Source: Parcubacteria group bacterium (GTDB lineage: Bacteria > Patescibacteriota > Minisyncoccia > JACQLN01). Taken from it: a stretch of DNA of 16,280 nucleotides. The notes beneath the pieces are model-generated. The model was not told the origin of the DNA. It worked only from the letters and a program-made list of their open reading frames with translations, and did no database searches. Within the stretch, counting starts at the first letter, position 1; each line of letters opens with the position of its first letter. Of this stretch, positions 11,551 through 16,280 are shown piece by piece. Location: the NCBI GenBank assembly GCA_016204035.1, contig JACQLN010000042.1, forward strand, positions 1 to 16,280, read 5' to 3'. A program made the position numbers and the translations under genes.

Positions 11551-12282
11551 AGTTTCATGACTATGTTCTCTCGCTATCGCTATAAAAAGATCATTCAAAT
11601 CCTTGTGTCCATACTTCTTAACCAGCTCATCAGGCGTGCCATCGTCTTTAAGTTTGCCCTTTTGGATAAAAATAACCCGATCGCAAATTTCCTCCACTTC
11701 CATCATATTGTGCGAAGTATAAAGAATGGTAATATTTTTCTCTTTTTGGATTTTTTTTAAGAGCTGGCGGGTGCGGTCGGCTATATCCGGATCCAAAGAA
11801 GAGGTGGGTTCGTCTAAAAGCAATAGTTTAGGGTCGTTTAACAACGCTTTGGTTAAATTGAGCCGGGTCAGCTGGCCGGTGGAAAGCTGGGTGGTCATTT
11901 TACCCAGAAATTCCCTGATGCCGAAAAAATCGGCCAGTTCGTCTATTTTATGTTTGATATTTTTAACGCCGTAAAGCCGCGCGAACGTGGCCAAATTTTC
12001 CCGAACCTTAAGATTGCCGGGCAAAGTCACGTAGGGCGAGGAAAAATTAACCCGGCCCATTATTTCTTCGCGGTGGTGTTTCATATCCAAACCAAAAATT
12101 TCTATATCTCCGCCGGTGGGCGTAACCAAATCCAAAATCATTTGGATGGTAGTGGTCTTGCCCGCGCCGTTAGGCCCCAACAGGCCGGTAATAGTGCCCT
12201 GCTCCACCCCAAAAGACAAATTATCAACGGCTGTTACCCCGTTGAATTTTTTAACCAGATTTTTTGTTTCGATTATATTCAT
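11548..12282 (-). CDS. ABC transporter ATP-binding protein
   Basis: A 244-residue nucleotide-binding subunit. Walker A GPNGAGKT (36-43), signature LSTGQ (133-137, Thr replacing the usual Gly), Walker B LLLLDEP (153-159), D-loop SSLD and switch His in TSHNM (H191) are present. The Q-loop region reads VNFSSPYVTLP, lacking the usual Gln; this variant appears typical of a subfamily and may alter coupling. It powers the adjacent ABC-2 permease. I place the start at 12282, where ATG overlaps the TGA of the DUF1653 gene (ATGA), showing translational coupling; an in-frame ATG 19 codons upstream would lie inside that gene. The stop is inside the MITE-like repeat. Confidence 0.93.
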   Translation of the reverse strand: MNIIETKNLVKKFNGVTAVDNLSFGVEQGTITGLLGPNGAGKTTTIQMILDLVTPTGGDIEIFGLDMKHHREEIMGRVNFSSPYVTLPGNLKVRENLATFARLYGVKNIKHKIDELADFFGIREFLGKMTTQLSTGQLTRLNLTKALLNDPKLLLLDEPTSSLDPDIADRTRQLLKKIQKEKNITILYTSHNMMEVEEICDRVIFIQKGKLKDDGTPDELVKKYGHKDLNDLFIAIAREHSHET

Positions 12283-12608
12283 TTGCGTGCTAAAGCTTCC
12301 AAATCTTTGCGATATCTTTTGATAAAATTCTGTGTCCATTCTTCGGTCTTTTTTACATTTTTACTATTGATATGCTTAAATCTTGGGATTATCTTGCCAT
12401 CTATTTTAACTTTTTCCAAAAACATATCTAGCGGCCGAACCCATATTGAATGATCATTATACAAGGCCTGATATACTACTAACTCTTCTAGAGTTTCACT
12501 GTGCCTAGCAACACTTAAAACCTTATACTTATTTCCTTTATAGTGTTCATATTCTCCCAACTTTAAAGATTTAGCTTTTTTAGAAAAGGGTTTTAATTTA
12601 TTTTCCAT
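12279..12608 (-). CDS. DUF1653 domain protein
   Basis: A 109-residue protein with a central DUF1653 (PF07866) domain: LGEYEHYKGNKYKVLSVARH, then ELVVYQALYNDHSIWVRPLDMF and the closing strand IDGKIIPRFKHI. The family is small, soluble and of unknown function. The C-terminal extension (KKTEEWTQNFIKRYRKDLEALARK) is helical and basic. The ATG lies inside the last codons of secA (11-base overlap) and the TGA overlaps the ATPase start by 4 bases, so it is a full member of the secA operon. Confidence 0.92.
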   Translation of the reverse strand: MENKLKPFSKKAKSLKLGEYEHYKGNKYKVLSVARHSETLEELVVYQALYNDHSIWVRPLDMFLEKVKIDGKIIPRFKHINSKNVKKTEEWTQNFIKRYRKDLEALARK

Positions 12609-15294
12609 GACACTTCTTGTATTTCTTCCCGCTGCCGCAGGGGCAGGGATCGTTACGGCCGGTTTTGTCTCCCGATCTGGCTATATTGGCACCGCCGTCT
12701 TTAGCCGAAATAACATATTTGACTGGTTGGGGTGGCCCGACTATGCCGACCTTGAATATCAAACTAGCCACTTGGCTTTCAAAAGCGCCCAAGAGGCCCT
12801 GAAACATCCGGTGGCCTTCGGTTTTGTATTCTACCAAGGGATCGCGCTGGCCGTAAGCCCGCAAATTAACCGAATCGCGCAAATGCTCCATTTCGTCCAA
12901 ATGGTCCATCCATAATTCGTCTATTGTGCGCAATAAAACCAGTTTTTCCACTTGGCGCATATTTTCCAAACCCAATTCCCGTTCGCGGGCCTGGTACGAT
13001 TTTTCCAACAAACCGGAAAAAAGATCGGTTAGTTTTTCCCGGTCTGATTTTATTTTTTCGGCCTCGGTTTCCAGGTCTTTGATCGCTTCGGAGCTAAGAG
13101 ACATTACGCCGGCCACGCCCTTCAAAATGCCGACCACGTCAAAACCGCCCGTTTCGGTCAGTTGATTGACCGCCACCAAGTTTTCGGCCTCTCCCCTCAA
13201 AATATCTAACACTCTCTCTTTGTTTTTTATTGGAGCGTCTGGCCCAATAAACTCCCGGCGCATTTTGTAAACCACTTCGCGGTGTTTGTTCATAACTTCG
13301 TCGTATTCCAAAACATGCTTTCTGGTATCAAAGTGGTAACCCTCAATTTTGGCCTGGGCCGACTCTATGGCCTTGGAAACCAAACCGCTTTTAATGGCTT
13401 CGTCTTCGGGAATGTTAAAACGCGCCATTAAACCCTTGATCCTGTCGCCGCCGAAAACTCGCATCAAGTCGTCTTCCAAAGAAACAAAAAACTGCGACTG
13501 GCCGGGATCGCCCTGGCGGCCGGCGCGGCCGCGCAATTGGTTATCTATGCGCCGGGCTTCGTGGCGTTCGGTGCTAAGAACAAACAATCCCCCCGCTTCG
13601 CGAACTTCGTTCGCTTCGCGGGGCGAGCCCGGGTTACCCCCTAAAATAATATCCACGCCCCGGCCGGCGATGTTGGTGGCTAAAGTCACCGCGCCCACCT
13701 GCCCGGCTTGAGCGATAATTTGCGCCTCGGCTTCGTGATTTTTGGCATTAAGCACTTTATGCGGCACGCCTATTTGGTTAAGCAGGGCGCTCACCTGTTC
13801 GTTTTTTTCTATAGAGCCCGTGCCCAGCAACACCGGCTGGCCTTGCTCGTGGAGTTCTTTGACTTTTCTAAGCACCGCCTGAAACTTGCCTCTTTCGGAG
13901 CGGTAAATAACATCCGGCTCGTCCTGCCTGATCATGGGCTTGTGGGTCGGCACGGTCACCACGTCCAAATTGTAAACTTTATGAAATTCTTCCTGCGAAG
14001 TGGCCGCCGTGCCCGACATGCCCGCTATTTTTTTATAAAGGCGAAAATAATTTTGAAAAGTGATGGTGGCCACCGTGCGCGATTCACGCTTAATCATCAC
14101 CCCTTCTTTGGCTTCTATGGCCTGATGCAAGCCCTCGGAATATCTGCGGCCCGGCATTAAACGGCCGGTAAATTCATCTACAATAACCACCTCGCCGTCT
14201 TTAACAATATAATCTTTGTCGCGCTTAAAAAGAATTTCCGCCTTTAAGGCCTGCTCCAAATGATGCACCAACCGGATGCCGCCTTCTGCGTAAAGATTGG
14301 CCACGCCCAGCAGACTTTCAACTTTAGAAATGCCCGGTTGGGTTAAAGTTACGGCGCGTCTTTTTTCGTCCACAATATAATGCTCTTCGCGATTTAGTTT
14401 GGGCACCAACCGCGCGAATTTTTGATACAGTTCGCCCGATTCTTCGTCGGGCTGGGAAATTATTAAGGGCGTGCGGGCTTCGTCTATTAAAATACTGTCC
14501 ACTTCGTCCACGATGGCAAAGTTCCAACCACCTTTAGTGGAAGATCTTTGCGATAATTGATCTTCGCCATAAACCAAATTGTCTCTTAAATAATCAAAAC
14601 CATACTCGTTGTTGGTGCCGTAAGTAATGTCAGCCCGGTAAGCCTCGCGCCTGGAACACGGCCGCAAAAATTCATGGACGACTTTGAATCCCCCGATTGT
14701 ATCTCTGACTTCATCAAGTTTTGAATTTGGATCATTGGAATTTGGGATTTGTTTAGAAATTAGAAATTGTGAATTGGAAATTTTAGAACTTTGATGTGAA
14801 GCATCATAGAGATAGCTATTATCGTGGTTGATGCACCCAACCGACAAGCCGAGTGCCGCATAGATCTGTCCCATCCAGACCGTATCGCGCCGGGCTAAAT
14901 AATCGTTGACGGTGACTATATGAACCCCTTGGCCGGCCAAAGCGTTAAGATAAACGGCCAATGTGGCGGTTAAAGTTTTACCCTCGCCGGTGCGCATTTC
15001 GGCGATCTTGCCTTCGTGTAAAACCAAACCGCCCACCAGTTGAACGTCAAAGTGGCGCTGGCCCAAAGTGCGCGTGGCCGCTTCGCGGCAGGCGGCAAAA
15101 GCCGCGGGTAGAATATCGTCCAGTGTTTGGCCGCCAGCCAATAACAATTTGAATTCCGCAGTTTTGTTTTTTAATTCTTCGTTGGAAAGTTTTTTTAACT
15201 CCGGCTCCAAAGCGTTGATTTCGGCCACAACCTTAAAAGCCCGCTTAAGAAAGCGGTCATTTTCAGTGCCAAAAATGTTCCTTAAAAAGCCCAT
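12598..15294 (-). CDS. secA: Preprotein translocase ATPase SecA
   Basis: The 898-residue motor of the Sec pathway, which pushes unfolded preproteins through SecYEG. Walker A is GEGKT (103-107), Walker B DEVD (263-266) with LIDEARTPLIIS, motif VI-type RGRAGRQGDPG and TNIAGRGVDIILGG in the second nucleotide-binding fold, then scaffold and wing regions, and a C-terminal zinc motif DPCPCGSGKKYKKCHGK. I chose MGFLRNIFG (ATG 15294) over an ATG 11 codons earlier, as SecA proteins begin this way. Two repeat-derived stretches lie in frame: residues about 167-193 (Asn/Ser-rich, AT-rich DNA) and residues about 557-568 (PREANEVREAG, GC-rich palindrome). Both map to surface-variable positions, so function should be kept. 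Head gene of the operon. Confidence 0.97.
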   Translation of the reverse strand: MGFLRNIFGTENDRFLKRAFKVVAEINALEPELKKLSNEELKNKTAEFKLLLAGGQTLDDILPAAFAACREAATRTLGQRHFDVQLVGGLVLHEGKIAEMRTGEGKTLTATLAVYLNALAGQGVHIVTVNDYLARRDTVWMGQIYAALGLSVGCINHDNSYLYDASHQSSKISNSQFLISKQIPNSNDPNSKLDEVRDTIGGFKVVHEFLRPCSRREAYRADITYGTNNEYGFDYLRDNLVYGEDQLSQRSSTKGGWNFAIVDEVDSILIDEARTPLIISQPDEESGELYQKFARLVPKLNREEHYIVDEKRRAVTLTQPGISKVESLLGVANLYAEGGIRLVHHLEQALKAEILFKRDKDYIVKDGEVVIVDEFTGRLMPGRRYSEGLHQAIEAKEGVMIKRESRTVATITFQNYFRLYKKIAGMSGTAATSQEEFHKVYNLDVVTVPTHKPMIRQDEPDVIYRSERGKFQAVLRKVKELHEQGQPVLLGTGSIEKNEQVSALLNQIGVPHKVLNAKNHEAEAQIIAQAGQVGAVTLATNIAGRGVDIILGGNPGSPREANEVREAGGLFVLSTERHEARRIDNQLRGRAGRQGDPGQSQFFVSLEDDLMRVFGGDRIKGLMARFNIPEDEAIKSGLVSKAIESAQAKIEGYHFDTRKHVLEYDEVMNKHREVVYKMRREFIGPDAPIKNKERVLDILRGEAENLVAVNQLTETGGFDVVGILKGVAGVMSLSSEAIKDLETEAEKIKSDREKLTDLFSGLLEKSYQARERELGLENMRQVEKLVLLRTIDELWMDHLDEMEHLRDSVNLRAYGQRDPLVEYKTEGHRMFQGLLGAFESQVASLIFKVGIVGPPQPVKYVISAKDGGANIARSGDKTGRNDPCPCGSGKKYKKCHGK
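13591..13623. repeat. GC-rich palindrome inside secA
   Basis: CCCCGC (13591-13596) pairs with GCGGGG (13618-13623), a TTC/TTC internal loop follows, then GCGAA/TTCGC (13600-13614). The core is built of repeated CGAAG/CTTCG. It encodes PREANEVREAG between GGNP and GGLFVLSTERHEARR of SecA. Confidence 0.5.
14717..14792. repeat. AT-rich repeat inserted in frame in secA
   Basis: On the coding strand this is a run of AATTTC, AATTCA, CAAATTC and CAAATCC units, the same kind of low-complexity sequence that CPR genomes carry between genes. Base composition falls sharply from the flanking secA sequence. It encodes about 26 residues rich in Ser, Asn, Ile and Lys. Confidence 0.65.
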
Positions 15295-15308
15295 AATATA
15301 CAAGACTA

Positions 15309-15337
15309 TTGACAGCCAGCCAGCCAAAGAATATACT
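15309..15337 (+). promoter_or_regulatory. Strong promoter facing NYN gene 2
   Basis: TTGACA (15309-15314), 17 bases including a GCCAGCCAGCC repeat, TATACT (15332-15337). This near-consensus promoter points away from secA and into the 3' end of the NYN gene, with a predicted start near 15344. Confidence 0.8.
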
Positions 15338-15343
15338 TATGCC

Positions 15344-15404
15344 ATAATCACGACGAAGAGGGTTCTCTAAGGGTTTCATCCCGACGAGAGCCCTTTTCAT
15401 TTTC
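15344..15404 (+). ncRNA. Short hairpin RNA convergent with NYN gene 2
   Basis: A 13-bp stem (15355-15367 with 15386-15398, two G-U pairs) closes a loop TAAGGGTTTCATCCCGAC and is followed by TTTTCATTTTCC. The loop shares AGGGTTTCxTCC with the hairpin at 2155-2194. There is no reading frame. The 3' arm ends on the NYN stop codon (15399-15397). It may be a small RNA or a terminated antisense stub. Confidence 0.6.
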
Positions 15405-15900
15405 CCCTATACTTCAACTTCTCTCGTAGAGAATTCATAAAATCAAAAATGTTCCTATTTGGTGAACTCAATCGTTTCAGTAACCCAGAATATTGTTTTT
15501 GATTTGGAATGATCATTTTTTTAAGTTTGTCTATTTTAAGTAGATATTCAACCAAACAATAAAAATCTCCATCGCCAGAAACAAGCACGGCTTGGTCAAA
15601 GTTTTTTAGTTCAATCATTGTATGTAAAACCAATTCTGCATCCACGTTTCCTTTAACTCGTCCATCTGATAACTCCAGTGTCGGCTTAAAAATACAAACA
15701 TAACCCATATTTTGCAAAGACGTATAAAGAGTTTCATTTCCAGCTACATAACCAATAAATAAAAATGCTTTGGTTACTGCGTATTTATCTTTTAGATACG
15801 GCCGAAAACGACCAAAATCCAATCTCCACCCAAGCTCTCTGATACTTAGATTCAGATTCTGGCTATCTATAAACGCATAATTATTTTCCTTGTTTTTCAT
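15397..15900 (-). CDS. NYN-domain (PIN-like) putative ribonuclease, copy 2
   Basis: A 167-residue paralogue of the protein at 2180-2680, with the same MKNKENN start and the acidic set at the same positions: D12 (FIDSQN), D87 and E89 (KGNVDAELVLHTM), D110 and D112 (SGDGDFYCLVEYL). It should be a metal-dependent RNase of the LabA/DUF88 type. The C-terminal half differs more between the copies (LLKRLSSPNRNIFDFMNSLREKL here), which could reflect different partners or targets. It has its own promoter (15912-15940), no ribosome binding site, and a hairpin RNA unit facing its 3' end, as with the first copy. Confidence 0.9.
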   Translation of the reverse strand: MKNKENNYAFIDSQNLNLSIRELGWRLDFGRFRPYLKDKYAVTKAFLFIGYVAGNETLYTSLQNMGYVCIFKPTLELSDGRVKGNVDAELVLHTMIELKNFDQAVLVSGDGDFYCLVEYLLKIDKLKKMIIPNQKQYSGLLKRLSSPNRNIFDFMNSLREKLKYRGK

Positions 15901-15911
15901 GTAAAAACACT

Positions 15912-15940
15912 ACCATATCAAGATACCTAATTTAGGGCAA
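15912..15940 (-). promoter_or_regulatory. Promoter of NYN gene 2
   Basis: TTGCCC (15940-15935), 17 bases, TATGGT (15917-15912) on the minus strand; the ATG at 15900 would be only a few bases into the transcript. Confidence 0.6.
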
Positions 15941-15943
15941 AAT

Positions 15944-15970
15944 TAAAACCCCCGCGTCAGACGCGGGGGT
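15944..15970 (-). terminator. Intrinsic terminator of gene at window end
   Basis: A perfect 10-bp stem ACCCCCGCGT/ACGCGGGGGT with a 3-base loop, then TTTAATTTT on the minus strand. A second small palindrome, AAAGCGG/CCGCTTT (15977-15990), lies just before it. Confidence 0.9.
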
Positions 15971-15995
15971 TAATCAAAAGCGGCCGCTTTGGTGT

Positions 15996-16280
15996 TTATG
16001 TTAATCTTTTATGTCGTAATTTTTCTACTTTAGCTTCTATTTCATCCACCAACAGATCCATACCCTCTTGGTAGGCCTGAAGATGCGCGCTTTCAAGCAA
16101 CCCAAAAACCTCTTCCATCAAACCGGCTTCCAGACAAAGTTCGGCTTGAGCCATTTGCGCAAGAACCTGCCCTTCGTTACTGCCATAGCCCGAAACTTTT
16201 TTTTCTTGAAGGATTTTCCATTCAACCACCATTTGCCTGATTTCTGGATCCTCATAATTTCTGGTTTTTAATTTTTCAAC
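15996..16280 (-). CDS. Helical hypothetical protein, 5' end beyond window
   Basis: The frame is open from the window edge to the TAA at 15998-15996, giving 95 visible residues; an internal ATG at 16232 is probably not the start, since 16 further codons upstream lack a stop. The visible part is acidic and helical (QVLAQMAQAELCLEAGLMEEVFGLLESAHLQAYQEGMDLLVDEIEAKVEKL), with the small-residue spacing of a TPR-like helix pair (AELCLEAGLMEEVFGLLESA). No domain can be named and the function is unknown. It is followed by a strong terminator, so it ends its transcription unit. Confidence 0.7.
   Translation of the reverse strand, partial: VEKLKTRNYEDPEIRQMVVEWKILQEKKVSGYGSNEGQVLAQMAQAELCLEAGLMEEVFGLLESAHLQAYQEGMDLLVDEIEAKVEKLRHKRLT

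Overview
The window looks like a piece of a Candidate Phyla Radiation (Patescibacteria, probably Parcubacteria-like) genome. The grounds are the gene set (TypA, SecA with a C-terminal zinc motif, a single-RRM protein with a Gly-rich tail, two NYN-domain proteins, a small four-helix-bundle protein, DUF1653, many short conserved hypotheticals), very compact spacing, almost no Shine-Dalgarno sequences in front of the housekeeping genes, and many small AT-rich or palindromic repeats, some of them inside coding regions. The placement is inference; no rRNA or tRNA gene is present.

Layout. 1-877: a GC-rich orphan gene (minus, cut by the window start) behind a long structured leader. 869-2032: a GT4-type glycosyltransferase (minus). 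2100-2680: a NYN-domain protein (minus) whose 3' end faces a small promoter-plus-hairpin unit on the plus strand. 2737-3747: a membrane-anchored cyclophilin and a small conserved protein. 3748-4255: a four-helix-bundle gene flanked by imperfect inverted repeats. 4256-5786: an AI-2E-type exporter and a RelE/YafQ-like toxin-antitoxin pair. 5832-6812: a second GC-rich orphan gene with a structured 3' end and a leader clearly homologous to that of the first. 6841-8735: typA behind two tandem hairpins. 8734-8984: a long nested hairpin and a bidirectional terminator. 8998-9522: an RRM protein with a structured leader. 9535-10462: a GC-rich secreted protein with a T9SS/FlgD-like C-terminal domain, on its own promoter and terminator. 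10502-10605: a three-stem structured element. 10622-15294: the secA - DUF1653 - ABC ATPase - ABC permease operon (minus), with a MITE-like repeat between the two ABC genes. 15344-15900: a second NYN gene with the same type of facing hairpin unit. 15996-16280: a helical hypothetical protein cut by the window end.

Two populations of genes stand out. The ordinary genes use A/T-ending codons and lack Shine-Dalgarno sequences; at least two appear to have leaderless promoters (AI-2E exporter, antitoxin). Three genes (1-609, 5968-6531, 9665-10414) are GC-rich and carry strong AAGGAG(G) sites with long leaders or their own terminators, suggesting acquired or separately regulated cassettes. The strongest candidates for something undescribed are (i) the duplicated leader, with a sigma-70-like promoter, a compensated hairpin and a conserved CCUCCU block that could mask the ribosome binding site, and (ii) the repeated pairing of NYN genes with a convergent short RNA carrying an AGGGTTTCRTCC loop.
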